From: Lichina pygmaea
Lineage: Eukaryota; Ascomycota; Lichinomycetes; Lichinales; Lichinaceae
NCBI GenBank assembly: GCA_963422465.1
Contig: OY730171.1
Coordinates: forward strand, 3,658,001-3,722,000
Direction of reading: 5' to 3'
DNA: 64,000 nucleotides
Below, in pieces: positions 10,321 through 21,306 of this stretch. Every line of letters begins with the position of its first letter. The stretch's first letter is position 1. The notes under the pieces are model-generated. The model searched no databases, was not told the origin of the DNA, and was given only the letters and a program-made list of their open reading frames with translations. The translations under genes were made by a program, and so were the position numbers.

Positions 10321-10506
10321 TTTTTATTTTTTTTATTTTTATTTTTTATTTGATTCTTACACTGGTAGTAGCTTTACAGCCATGCAGATCTTCTAGCTAA
10401 TAGTGAACTCCTTCAGAAAACCTTTGAAGGGATAAAAACTGAAGGCAGGGTGTGACTAGGGAATGTAACAAAAGGAATCTTGAAGTTTCTGGTAAGAGAA
10501 GAGAAT

Positions 10507-12203
10507 CTAGGTATTGGATTGGGAATAGTGGAGTTTGAAAGCTAGATTAAACTGGTTTAGTCTTTTCAAAGATATAAACCAGTACAAGAACTTCTGTAGT
10601 AGCTCTGGGTTTGAAATAATAGTGGTGAAGTCTTGGGGATTAAAAGAGACTTGTTGTCTTTGTCTTGAATAAAGAGAGCATGAAGAGGTGATATGTTTTG
10701 CAGTTTCTTCTGCTTGGCCACACACACATAGTGGGGTAGGGAATTCAGGAACTCCAGCTCTGAAAAGAAAACTTGCCAGACCAATTCTTCCAGTCCTGAT
10801 TTGCAGTAGTAGACTTGCCTCAGCTTTCTGTAACTCTTTGTAGAGCTTCAGATTGTTTTTGTGTGGCTTTTGACAGAAAGTCTGCCAGCCTGGATAGCTT
10901 CTTCTTTTCTTCTCTTCCCATTGGTCTTCCCACTCTTTAGTAAAGAGCTTTCGTAGTTCTTTCTTTGAACTAGCCTGGTTAGTAGTTATTTGACTTAACC
11001 AAGTGAATTTCCACTTAGGAGAGATAGTTGAGGATTCCTTTAAAGGTTTCTTCAAGAGAGAGGCATAGCTGGAAATAGTGGAAAAGATACTGTCAAGAAA
11101 GTATTTGAGAGGGGAGTTTTGAATAGAAGAAAGAAAACAGGCAGTGCAAAATTTAAAGTATAGGTCTAGAGGTAGAAGAAAAAGCTCACTCTCTAATAGA
11201 AAAGAAGGAGTGGCTTTGAAGGCACCCCCAATAAGTCTTAGGCATCTGTTTTGAAATGAAACAAGAGAAGAGATATTGGAGGATTTTCTTAGAAGGTTAA
11301 ACCAGATCCCCACTGCATAGCTCAGTAGAGATCTCAGTATAGCAGTGTACACCAGACGTGATGTGTGAACTGGAAAGCCCCAAGTAGAATAGGAAGTTCT
11401 AGAAAGAGAAGAGAGTGCTTTCTGTGCTTTTTGAAGAATAATCCTCTGGTGTTTGTGCCAGTGGAGCTTTGCATCTAGGTACACTCCAAGTACTCACACT
11501 TCTTCTTTTGGTTTGAGAATCACATTCCCCAGTCTGAGCTTGAGCTGAAGATTGTCTGATCTTCTTCTGGAAAAATGAAGTATTTCATATTTCTCAGGAG
11601 AGAAGACTATTCCATGTCTTGCAGCCCATGATAGACATTTGAGGTGTGTGTTCTTTAACTTCAGAAGGTTACTTTTCAAGAAGTGACTAAAAGCAAGCAG
11701 ATTTGTATCATCTGCAAACCCCAGGGCAGATACACCAGAAGAGGGAGTATGCACAGTCTCATGCAATTCAGAAATGTAGAATAGAAAAAGAATAGGGGAT
11801 AATGGAGAACCTTGAGGAACTCCACAATGAATAGAAATTGAACAAGACTCAGAATCATCAAAGACAAGAGTGGTAGAGCGCTTATCACAGAAGGAGTAGA
11901 TCCAGGAAGCTAGCCAGGCAGGTATTCCTTTTCTTTTCAGAATTTGCTGTAGTATCTTGGGGAGAACTCTGTCATAGGCTTCTGAGATATCCAGTGAGAG
12001 TAGGGATGCAACCATGCCTTCCTTCCAGAATTTTTCCACTTGGGAGGTTAGAAGGAAAAGTGCTGCTTCTGTGGATCTTCCTTTCCTAAAGCCCATCTGG
12101 ATATCTGGCAATAGTCCAGCTTCTTCTGCTATCTTGCTTAGTCTGGCTGCAGCAATAGCTTCCATCAGCTTGCCTGTTGTGTTTAGCAGAGCTATAGGGC
12201 GCC
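10507..12203 (-). pseudogene. L6 LINE ORF2, C-terminal part
   Basis: RT through C-terminus. N-terminal open stretch (11494-12203): ALLNTTGKLMEAIAAARLSK, MGFRKGRSTEAALFLL, LDISEAYDRVLP, GVPQGSPLSPILFLFYI, GFADDTNLLAF. C-terminal open stretch (10507-11484, 325 codons): YTAILRSLLSYAVGIWFN and the knuckle CVCGQAEETAKHITSSC. Both are in one frame, separated by a single TGA at 11491-11493 where L4 has CGA (Arg), the signature of CpG deamination. Otherwise intact, so L6 is fairly young. No RNase H DGS motif is seen between RT and knuckle. Confidence 0.9.
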
Positions 12204-13331
12204 AGGCCCACAGTTGAGCTATGCCGAGGCATAGCGCAGAGTCGACATCCTGTGCAGGGTCTCTGCCACGCTTCCCCGCAGTCCTGAGGTCTTTTGCGCT
12301 CCGCCATGTACGCTCACCCCTAGGTCCTGCTTCGGAGTGCCGGGTTGCCAGCCCGGAGCCCACACTCCAACTGCAGTTTGCTCCTTGAGCCTGCTATTTG
12401 CAGCCTGAGCCTGCACTCTGTACGGACCGGCATGCGCTTCTGTCCTCTCAGGCCATATAGACAGTCTTGTAGTAGGCCCAGACCCTACTGCCGTCACTGC
12501 CATTATATACCACACCCCGCAGCTCTCGCTGTTTCACGTTATCTCTGTAGATCTCTTGTACAGAGGCCGACCATGCCTCGCAGGCTCTACAGACCCTGCA
12601 GGCTATGCCAGCACCTGCAGGACTGCCTTTCCAGCCCACTAACCAAGTAGGGAGAAGTCTCCGTCTGCCCGCTGTTGCCTGTGGGACCCCGGATGTACGT
12701 GGTGGCCCACTGGAGAACCTCCAGTGCCCTAGCCCCAGTCTGTAGGTGGCCCGAAGAGAATCTGTGGCAAGACCTTAGGCAAAACCATCAAGCCAGCACT
12801 TTGACTATCACACAACCCTTAGGTACTAGAGTGGCGGAAACCCTTTGTGCCACCTGCTCACCTTCTTTAACATGTAGTCCCTGTTCGATTAACAACACCA
12901 TGGTACAGACATCACTCCCCTCCTAGAACAAGATCCTCGATGCATCAGCTGCTGGAGACTCTGCCAGAAGGGGGGTGTGCGATAGGAACTCCTCTTGTCT
13001 ACTCCAGAGGTGCCCTGTCGGGTGTCTAGACTTCACATCCACCAGTTGCAAGGCTGGCTTCGGGCTGTAGCGTACACGGTAGACATCCGTCGGGTGGTTT
13101 TCATAACCAGTTTGGTCAAAGTTCTCTGTTCTGCTGATGTCACTTCACGGGGGTGTCCAGGGTGCCTGCACAACACCTCCGGTGGCCCGTCGCTCCACAG
13201 GCACCAGCAGCTCGACCGGTGACTCAATTAGCTCTCGGTGCAGCGACTACAAGCAGCTTGGGAGACTGCCTGCCATCGCTGCCCCGAGGTTCCCAGCCTG
13301 CACCGCGTGGAGGTTTGAGTCTTCGCAGGCC
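12204..13331 (-). other. Passenger of L6: CpG-rich sequence resembling the 3' end of another LTR element
   Basis: Unlike its surroundings it is rich in CG. Read on the minus strand, a purine tract AGGAGGGGAG (about 12921-12930) is followed directly by TGATGTCTGTACC, and later by GTGGTATATAATGG (near 12510), that is a polypurine tract, an LTR-like start and a TATA box in the right order. No convincing open frame precedes it. This fits an LTR-retrotransposon transcript end captured by template switching, but no second copy is in the window and the family is unknown. Confidence 0.4.
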
Positions 13332-13402
13332 TCTTCAACAATGATAGGTGGGGGCTGAGAGTTCTTGTAGTTGGCACTGCAAAAAAGCTTAAGCAGTGAT
13401 AT

Positions 13403-13862
13403 TTTTATTTTTTATTTTTTTTATTTGATTCTTACACTGATAGTAGCTTTACAGCCATGCAGATCTTCTAGTTAGTAGTGAACTCCTTCAGAAAACCTTT
13501 AAAGAAATAAAAACTGAAGGCAGGGTGTGACTAGAGGATATAACAAAAAAGATCTTGAAGTGTCTGGTAGAAGAAAAAAGATCTAGGTATTAGATTGGGA
13601 ATAGTGGAGTTTGAAAGCCAGGTTAAACTGGTTTAGTCTTTTCAAAAACATAAACCAGTACAAGAACTTCTGTAGTAGCTCTGGGTTTGAAATAATAGTG
13701 GTGAAGTCTTGGGGATTAAAAAAGACTTGTTGTCTTTGTCTTGAATAAAGAGAGCATGAAGAGGTGATATGTTTTGCAGTTTCTTCTGCTTGGCCACACA
13801 CACATAGTGGGGTAGGGAAGTCAGGAACTCCAGCTCTGAAAAGAAAACTTGCCAGACCAATC
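13403..13862 (-). mobile_element. LINE L7, short 5'-truncated copy
   Basis: 460 bp, minus strand, with T-rich tail at left (complement AGTGTAAGAATCAAATAAAA). Codes only the end of ORF2: CGQAEETAKHITSSC and LNQFNLAFKLHYSQSNT (13583-13801). Flanked by a 13-bp TSD TAAGCAGTGATAT at 13390-13402 and 13863-13875, inside G3. Confidence 0.93.
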
Positions 13863-13875
13863 TAAGCAGTGATAT

Positions 13876-14897
13876 ATAGAAGACTGGGTGTACTTTTATT
13901 GTCAGTGGAAGACACAGTCTGTAAGCCTGCTTCCCAACTTTTTGCAGAATCTTGAAAAGTCTATAGTACTTATTATCCAGCTTCTTGCTTGGTTATACTA
14001 TCTTCAGGTTCTTGCCTGACAGCCACACTTGGTCACCCACTGCAAACTCCTATAGAGATGTCTTCACTTGCTTGAAGATCTCTTGCACTTGTCAGACTTT
14101 CACCTATTACTCCTGGAGTGTGGTGTACATTTTCAGCAAGGTGTCTGCCCAGTCCCTGGCAGCTAGCACCTTATAAAGGTACTTCTCTAATACTCTAACA
14201 TCCTTATAGATTTCAGAGTTCTGCCCCATGAGTGCATAGAACAGCAAACAGCCAATAGTCAGGTTCCAGCTGTTGTTGTAGGCAAATTCAGCTATCAACA
14301 GCCACTTCTTCCAGTTATCCCGCTGATACACTATGTAGGTGTGCAGGTACTGTTCCAAGATCTGGTTTTACCTCTCTGTCTGCCTATCTGTTTGAGGATG
14401 GAAAGCTGTGGAGAGGCTGTACCAGATCTGCAGGTGAAAGCACAAGGCTGAACCAGAACTTCAAGGTGAAGACTGGCTCCTAATCAGATACAATAGTCTG
14501 GGGGAGGCCTGCTCTCTGCAGTACATGCTTATGCACAACCAGTTCAGCAAGCTCTGCCATATCAATATTCTTTCTGGTCACTATATAGCATGCTATCTTG
14601 GTGTACTGATCAACAATAATAAGTATCAAGTTGTAGGCTTACTTCTTCCTTGGGACCTCTGGAAGATTAGTGATGAAGTCTATTGTAATATCTGTGAAAG
14701 AGCCTGCAGGTATAGGCAGTGTCTGCATTTCACCAAAAAGTTTGTGACAAGCTGATTTTGTTTTTTGGCAGACTGTACACTTTGTTACATAGTTCTTCAT
14801 GTCTCAGGCTATGCCCAGCCAGATATATTTATACCAGATAAGCTCCAGTGTTTGTGCAAATCCAAAATGTCTGGCTAGGGGGTTATTGTGGTGTGTC
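13876..14897 (-). pseudogene. G3 integrase (fossil)
   Basis: Minus strand. N-terminal zinc-binding region near 14780-14897 (HFGFAQTLELIW, CTVCQKTKSACHK), catalytic core near 14360-14760 (TDITIDFITNLPEVPRKK), and the segment after the core at 14107-14358 (MEQYLHTYIVYQRDNWKKWL, AEFAYNNSWN). The C-terminal beta-barrel lies near 13900-14060. Strongly decayed. Upstream pol domains are absent because L2 follows directly. Confidence 0.8.
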
Positions 14898-15562
14898 ATC
14901 GTCAAAGGACCATCACTTTTGACAATCTGCGAATTTGGTCATAAGTCCTGGAAACCAGTCGCGAAGCTTGTTGAAACCACCCACTTCCCAAGAGTGAAAA
15001 CCCATCACTTTTCTGAATCAGGCCTATTGGTCAAAAGTTGTGATCCCAGAACTCACGTCTTCTTGCTTCAACTACTAACCACCCAGCCACAACAAGAGTG
15101 AGAGGGACCAGAGGTATTCTGAAGGACTGGGCAAAGCCCTACCTACCTTGGAACAATCAGCCCTGAGACTAAAACTCAGGATTAAGCCAGCACTCCCAGT
15201 CTATCAGAGATAAAACACCAAACCTCTCCTAAAAGTGAGAAACACCCACCAACAAGGAGATCAGAGCTCCCAGGATAAGAGGAATAGTTTAGAGCTTGCC
15301 TCTAGTGCTGGTAGAGTTGAAAAACTCTAGGAAAGCTCAGGCAGGGGGTGTGGTCCCTAGCTTGAGTTAATACAACCAGATTTCTCTAGAGTCTAGTTGG
15401 AAAAGACTGCCCAGGAAAGTACAGTCTTGGGGAGTGGTCCCAGGATTGTGCAACTACTGCTAGGAACCAGGTGACCCTTTGCAAACAACTGGAAGAAGCC
15501 TCCAAAAGAGCCTCACCAATCCCAGCCAAAAAGAACTGCTGGAAGACACCTAAAATCACATA
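14898..15562 (+). other. L2 5' untranslated region
   Basis: About 665 bp before the ORF1 start. Conserved with the 5' UTR of L4 (26175-26678) in several blocks, including the GTCAAAAGTTGTGATC block and the TCTAGTTGGAAAAGACTGCCCAGGAAAG-type block. In LINEs this region carries the internal promoter; no specific promoter motif was recognised. Confidence 0.7.
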
Positions 15563-16965
15563 ATGTCAAAGAAAAAACCAGAGAAAGAGAAAGAAAACCA
15601 GTCTTCTCCAAGCTCCCAGCAACCCCCAGTGGCTAACTCCCTGACAGACCAATCCCAGACTCAAGAAAAAGAAGAAGAGAAGGGGCTGACACCTCCCCAG
15701 CTAGTGGAAGAATAGCTTATCCACACAGAAGCTCCCCAACATATCAAAAAAGTATAGGATAGTATTCTGTCCAAAGTGGCAGAAGCTCTGGACAAAGATG
15801 TCTCCACTCACCCACCTAACTCCCAGAGTCTCCAGAAGATACTTGAGAGACTGGACAGTATTGAGAAACAAGTCCAAAAACAAAACACCAAGCCAACATA
15901 TCCCAGGCAGCCCAGAAAACAGCAGGACAGGAAATCTCTGTTCCAACCAGAATCCACAGTGAAATCACTATCAGACCTGGAACTCAGACTGGCCAGCTAG
16001 CAAACAGAACACCAGCCCAGCTTATGGAAGCTCTCAAGAAGAAAACACCACTCTCCTGCCAAAAAGAAATAAGAGCAGCCAGAAAACTACCCTCAGGAGA
16101 TATTATAATCTCTCTGGAAACTTCTCAAGCCAAGACTCAGCTAGAGGAAAACAAGGACTGGATCCCAGCTGTCTTTACAGCAGAGGCCAAGATATCACCC
16201 AGAATCTTTCCAGTGCTAGTCCATGGGGTGCAGACAAAAGACTTCAAGCCAGAAAACCTGGAGGAAACAAAAAAGGCAATCTTCTCCCAAAACTCTGGGA
16301 TGGAAAGTAAAGTCAATATCCTAAGAACCTACTAGTCCAGAAAAGCCAAACTCCTCCAGAAGCCAGTCACATCTCTACATCTGGATCTAGCTACCCCAGA
16401 GCAAGCAAACCTCCTAATTGAGAAAGGAGTAGTTCTAGGATACACTCTACATGAAGTAGAACCAGCCCTGCTAGCAACATCAGTCACCCAGTGCTACAAA
16501 TATGCTAGGTTTGGACACCAAGCACGCACTTGCCAAGTCCAAGCCCAGTGCACAGCCTGTGGAGGAAAGTATGCCAGAAAAGACTGCCAGACTTCTCCAG
16601 AAACTCTAACACCAAAATGTGCAAACTGCAAGGGAAACCACCCAGCCTGGTCAAAGTCCTGCCAGAAAAAACAGGAAGTAATCCAGAAAGCAAGAGAGGT
16701 ATGGCTAGCAAGACCATGGAGGTACACAACAGCTCCCAGACTAGCTCTACCTCAGACTCCCTCAACACAAGAAAAAGGGCCAAGTCTACAAGACAGACAA
16801 GAAGCTAAGAAAAGAAAACAAGGGGAAGTACTAAGAGCATGCTCAAGCTCAAGACTGAACACTCAGCTCCCCACTTTCCCACTTGCACAGAACTCAGAGT
16901 TCCAAATCAACATACCCAGAAAAAAAGCTACTGAGATCTTGGAAGACTCTAGCCAAGAGGATTAA
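15563..16965 (+). pseudogene. L2 ORF1, Gag-like RNA-binding protein
   Basis: ATG at 15563 begins MSKKKPEKEKENQSS. Middle domain (16024-16335): RKLPSGDIIISLETSQAK, FPVLVHGVQTKDF. The C-terminal part from 16336 to the TAA at 16963-16965 is open and carries knuckles YKYARFGHQARTC (first Cys pair altered relative to L4 CFKCFGYGHQAHFC), CTACGGKYARKDC and CANCKGNHPAWSKSC. It would coat LINE RNA. Broken by stops (about 15713, 15758, 15998), a frame change near 16000, and a TAG at 16333-16335 that is shared with L3 and L4. ORF1 stop and ORF2 start overlap as TAATG. Confidence 0.85.
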
Positions 16966-19900
16966 TGAGTTACTCCACACTTAACCTTCTCTAGTACAAT
17001 GTCCAGAAAAGCCAGACATGCCAAGAACTTCTACTGGCAAACCCTAGACTACAGGAAGTGGATATCATCACTCTGCAAGAACCCTGGAAAAACCTCCACC
17101 AAGAATCAAGCATCTCTACATCATTCTCAGCCTTCTACCCTTTACAAAGCCAGAAGCTAGGGAGAACACTTGTTCTTGTTAAGAGAAGAATTTTGCTGTC
17201 ATCTATAAGTCTAATTTTCTGGAGTAAAGATCTAGTCTTCTTGGAGATAAGAGTTCAAACAAAGTCATTCTGGATCCACAACCTCTATTTCACACCCACA
17301 AGCTAAAGGAACTATAGAGAGTCAGCTCAGACTCTTCTAGACCTACTGGAACAAGCTATCCAAAAAGAGGGTGAACATATTCTCCTGACAGACTCAAATC
17401 TCCACCACCCAAGTTAGTCAAAGTCAAGCCAGCTATACTCAGAACTGGCCTTATCCTTGAAGGACCTAACAGACAAATGGGGACTAGAGCTGGCAATAGC
17501 TCCCTACACACCAACAAGAGCAAGAACTCTTCTAGAACCACCTTCATCAGCAATTGATCTTTCTTTTATTTCAAGTTCTTTACTTAATTCTCTTATTTAC
17601 TCACAAATTAACATGAGATTCCACACAGGATCAGACCACAGACCAGTGCACACAATTCTCAGTCTGGAGACTCCAAGAAAAACCAGAACAGACAAAAAGA
17701 ACTGGAGAACTCTGGATGCTAGTCAAGCAAGACAAGAAGCTGATAACCTACCACCTATTCCATCTCTAACTAGCAAGAAAGAAGTAGATGATTACCTGGA
17801 AAGACTGGACAAAACTCTCCAAGAAATTGCAAACAAGACAACCCAATCTTGCAAAGAGTCCAGGTATGCAGTACCATGGTGGAACCAGGAAATCAAAGAA
17901 ATAATCCAGGAGGCAAGAAAAGTAAGAAGAAAAGTACTCCAAGACCAAGAGGAAACCACCAGACTAGAGGAGATAACTAAAAAGAAAAAGAGTCTGATCA
18001 GACAAGCCAAAAGAAAGACATTCAGAACACATCTCCACCAGCTAGCAGAAACCCAGGACTACTGGAGAATTGCCAAATAGAGAAAAGAAAAAGCTGGCAA
18101 AGTTCCTGACCCACCAATAGTCCCAGAACTTATAGGACAACAAGGACAGCTGGCAAAGTCTTTTGAAGAGAAAACAGAAGCTTTCAGAACTCAATTCTTC
18201 CCTCTTCCCCTACAGCCAGAGCCAGAGGAACAGGACCTGCCAGAAGAAACTCAGGAATAGCAACTATCCCAAGAAGTCTCCAAGGAAGAAGTACAAGAGG
18301 TTCTAAAGAAGAAAAAACCTCTCTCAGCACCAGGCCAAGATACTCTACCAAATAGATTTCTAAGAGCACTGGGAGACCTTTTCAACAAAAGAATTGCTAA
18401 GGTTTTGGAGGCTTACTGGAGACTGGAATACTTTCCAGACAGGTACAAGTCAGCTAAGACAATCTGCCTAAGGAAACCTGGCAAGGGATCCTACTGTCAA
18501 GCAAAAGCATGGCACCCTATAGCTCTCCTGAATACAATTGGGAAGCTAATGGAAGCTATTGCAGCTGCAAGACTAAGTGAACTAGCTGAGAAAGAAAATC
18601 TCTTGCCAGAAATCCAGATAGGATTCAGAAAAGGAAGATCAACAGAATCAGCACTTTTTCTTCTGATCTCCCAGGTAGAAAAGATCTGGAAAGAAGGAAT
18701 GGTTGCTAGTCTTCTCTCTCTAGACATCTCTGGAGCCTATGACAGAGTCTTGCCAGAAGTTCTCAGAAAGATCCTGATTAAGAGAAAGATTTCTAAGTGG
18801 TTTGTATCCTGGATCTTTTTCTTCACTACTTCACATACTACCTCTCTGGTGTTTGATGACTCAGAATCCCCCCAGTTCCCTATATACTGTGGAGTCTCTC
18901 AAGGATCACCTTTCTCTCCTATTCTATTTCTTTTCTATATCTTAGAACTGCACAATACTGTACACACCCCTGAGAAAGAAGTTTCAGCACTTGGTTTTGC
19001 AGATGACACTAATCTTCTTGCATTCTCCTCTTTCTTGAAAAGCAACCTTCTCAAGTTGAAGTCTACATATTCCAAATGTCAGGACTGGGTAAGAAAACAT
19101 GGTATGAAGTTTGCACCTGAAAAGTATGAACTTCTCTATTTTTCTAGAAGAAGAAGAGATAATCTTCAGCTCAGTCTAAGACTTGGAGAAGTGGTACTTC
19201 AACCAAAAGAAGAAGTGTGCATCTTGGGACTTTACTTTGACTCAAAACTTGTCTGGAAAAAACACCAAAAAATCATGTTACAGAAAGCCTCCAAATATTT
19301 CTCAGCTTTATCCAGAACAACCTACTCTACTTGGGGACTACTAGTCCTAACAGCACGTCATGTCTACACTGCTATACTAAGATCTCTTCTTAGTTATGCA
19401 GTAGGAGTCTGGTTCAATCCCCAAAAGAAACTCTCTAATATTATTTCATGATCTACTTTCCAAAATAAATGTTTAAGAACTATAGGAGGTGTCTTTAAAG
19501 CCACTCCTATTTTCCTACTTGAATCAGAACTATTTCTACCCCCTCTAGACTTATACTTCAAGCTGAGAACAGCATGTTTTCTTTCATCTTTCTATTCAAA
19601 CACACTACCCAACTCTCCTTCTACACTTCTCCACAAACTACACAGTCAAATTTCTCTCCATGTTTCTTCTCTCAGAACTACACCAAAGTCTCTGACAACT
19701 ATTTCTCTAAACTGGAGAACAGTCTGGCTGGAACAACTAACTACTAACCAAGACTTCTCAAAGAAAAGTCTACAGGAGATTTTCCACAAAGAATGGGAAG
19801 CCAGATAGCAGGTAAGCAGAGGAAATTGTTCTGCTATTTGGGACATGTTCACCAGAAGGCCACAGAAGAAAAACCTCAATATCTTCAAAGATTTGAGAAA

Positions 19901-20204
19901 AGCTGAGTCTAGTCTATTTCTTCAAATTCTGTCAGCAAGAATAGGACTGGCCAGTTTTCTTTTCAGAGCAAATGTTCCAGACTTTAACTCCCCTCTATGC
20001 ACCTGTGGTTTTGGAGAAGAAACAGCCCAACACATCACTTTTTTCTGTAACAAATTTTCAAACCAAGGACAACAAGTCCAATTCCCTCTACAAGATTTCC
20101 TATCTATCTTATTCTCCTCCAAGCTACTTCCTAAACTTCTTTTCTGGCTTATGTCTTTGAAAAGACTTGACCAGTTCAACCTAGCCCACCAACTCTCTTT
20201 CTAA
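16965..20204 (+). pseudogene. L2 ORF2: AP endonuclease, reverse transcriptase, C-terminal knuckle
   Basis: 1080 codons, exactly one reading frame from ATG 16965 to stop 20204, broken only by about seven in-frame stops. Endonuclease: EVDIITLQEPWKN, LTDSNLHHP, SDHRPVHT. RT: MGFRK-type IGFRKGRSTESALFLL, LDISGAYDRVLPEV, GVSQGSPFSPILFLFYI, GFADDTNLLAF (18405-19451). C-terminus: CTCGFGEETAQHITFFC. Compared with L4, at least three stops are TGG to TAG (HHPDWSK, LAKWGK and QWEEK positions) and two are CAA/CAG to TAA/TAG, all CpA-to-TpA changes on one strand or the other, as in RIP. No RNase H domain is apparent. Confidence 0.9.
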
Positions 20205-20419
20205 GCTCTACCAAGTCAACTGTTTGTTTTAACAAATAGCTACATGTACAAATTTCCTTAGCTACTGTATATTCCACAAGATTTTCCCTAGTCTCTCCCA
20301 AGCTCCAGTTTTTATTCCTCCAAAGGTTTTCTGGAGAAACAAACATGTACCTAGAAGTTCTGCAAAGCTCTACAGCTAAATCAGTGTAAGAATAAAATAA
20401 AATAAAATAAAATAAAAAA
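20205..20419 (+). other. L2 3' UTR and simple tail
   Basis: Non-coding end of L2. The last 60 bases before the tail (AGAAGTTCTGC...TCAGTGTAAGAAT) match the 3' end of the SINE at 47121-47562 and are the probable recognition site of the LINE reverse transcriptase. Ends in repeated ATAAA. Confidence 0.85.
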
Positions 20420-20843
20420 TGTCCACCTCTTGAAGAGCTGAAGTTGCTAGAAGTAGCTCTTGGACTGATTAAATTTTTTGTGCATTATACTGGAGAAGTG
20501 TGAGCTTTAAGTCTTTTATGTAGATATCTCATCTTCAAAGATCTTGAAAGAGTTGGCTGATACTTTTCCTTTATTATTTGTTGATCTTGCCCCAAGAATT
20601 TAGACTTCTGGACAGCTTCCCCTGATTCTCTCTGAGCTTCTGGTTAGCTCAGCTGTTTTATGTTTTTTCTCCCCTGGGAGTGGCTGGGAAAAAGAGAAAG
20701 ATGTAGCTGGAGATTGGAGTACTGGTGTCAGAGATGTAGAGATTGGGATCTCATACTTCCCTGAGTGTGAAATCCAAGCTTCCCTGGCTCTCTTGGCTGC
20801 TTCCTGGTGTACTGGGCATATGCTAGCCCAGACTGGGTGAGAT
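20420..20843 (-). mobile_element. LINE L3, left part (ORF2 start and ORF1 C-terminus)
   Basis: Minus-strand LINE entering mid ORF2: complement near 20420-20500 matches L4 28070-28165 (QELLLATSALQEVDII region). ORF1 C-terminus reads at 20600-20843 as VHQEAAKRAREAWISHSGKYEIP...PLPGEKKHKTAELTRSSERIRG, without the frame change seen in L4. ORF2 start codon is lost and stops are present. The remainder of ORF2 and the 3' end are missing at left, where L2 sits. At 20843 G2c interrupts; L3 resumes at 45630. Confidence 0.85.
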
Positions 20844-21306
20844 TGTTGCGGTCTGTACTGTACTGTCCTACCCAAGTATAGGATTAGGGTGAGATGTGGA
20901 AGGCAGGTTGGTTCTCACAGGAGAGGAGTGTCAAGAAGTGTGAAGGGGTTTGGTGGAACATGGTGGTGATAACACCTGATCAGTGGCTTTGTTACAAGAT
21001 TGTATTGAAGTAGATCTAGTTATCTAGATCACAACATGAGTTGAAGATGATCATTCCATAAGGGAACTATCACTGGACTATATAGTACTGGTCTGTCAAG
21101 ACAATCAAGATTGTCTTGACAGTCTTGACGTCAAGACTGGTGAGATTGTCTTAATACTTCATGCATGCTGCGTCAAGCCACCTGTGTTTGTCTCAACAGT
21201 CATGTGACTCTCTGTTGGTTGGTCACTTGACTCCACAGTGGTCTCTTGCCTGGCCCAAGACCTGATGCCTATAAATAAGTGGCTTCTTTTTCCAGGGATT
21301 GTAACA
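20844..21306 (-). repeat. G2c 3' LTR
   Basis: 463 bp, TGTTGCGG...TTGTAACA. Contains the sense TATA palindrome (GGACTATATAGT near 21074-21085), a 28-bp inverted repeat with 13-bp arms at 21094-21121 (TGTCAAGACAATC facing GATTGTCTTGACA), TTGACGTCAA, and the outward TATAAATAA at 21270-21278. It has fewer U3 repeat units than the matching 5' LTR. Confidence 0.9.
21270..21278 (+). promoter_or_regulatory. Candidate antisense TATA box, G2c 3' LTR
   Basis: TATAAATAA pointing into the element against gag-pol, about 80 bp before the ATG at 21351 that opens the antisense zinc-cluster region. The same spacing occurs in G2a, G2b and G2e. Confidence 0.6.

Larger units (their letters stand above)
10321..13331 (-). 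mobile_element. L6: chimeric insert, LINE 3' half joined to a foreign 5' passenger
   Basis: Minus-strand insert of 3011 bp between perfect 14-bp TSDs. 10321-12203 is the 3' part of the common LINE (tail, 3' UTR, C-terminal 60% of ORF2). 12204-13331 is unrelated, CpG-rich sequence on the LINE 5' side. The join falls at GCCTGG near 12203-12209, a short overlap with the LINE sequence. Such single-TSD chimeras arise when LINE reverse transcriptase switches template during target-primed synthesis; a similar LINE chimera (MINE) is known from Magnaporthe. Confidence 0.85.
8486..14897 (-). mobile_element. Old Ty3/Gypsy fossil G3, interrupted by L6 and L7
   Basis: Remains of a third Gypsy family on the minus strand: integrase at 13876-14897, chromodomain at 10180-10260, and a 3' region to about 8486. 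L6 (10321-13331) and L7 (13403-13862) split it. RT, protease, gag and 5' LTR are not in the window; the right side stops at LINE L2. It is the oldest element here: the 1.8 kb from 8486 to 10320 contain no CG dinucleotide. Heavily broken. Confidence 0.75.
14898..20419 (+). mobile_element. LINE L2, full-length Tad-like copy (subfamily B)
   Basis: 5.5 kb with 5' UTR, two ORFs, 3' UTR and an AATAAAATAAAA tail. Its 5' UTR matches that of L4 (GGACCATCACTTTTGAC, GTGAAAACCCATCAC, GTCAAAAGTTGTGATC), which sets the start near 14898. The 3' end (AAGTTCTGCAAAGCTC, AATCAGTGTAAGAATAAAAT) differs from the L4 type, so it is a second subfamily. No target-site duplication is found: left flank is G3 integrase, right flank is mid-ORF2 of L3, so the insertion was accompanied or followed by a deletion or rearrangement. 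Confidence 0.9.

Noticed and set aside
12219-13358. Several 60-100 codon frames in the L6 passenger
   Set aside because: They overlap on both strands, lack recognisable motifs, and CpG/GC-rich sequence opens frames by chance.
20420-20843. L2 and L3 as one twin-primed (inverted) LINE insert
   Set aside because: The L2 tail lies in the middle, L3 lacks its 3' end, ORF1 is present in both, and no TSD encloses them.
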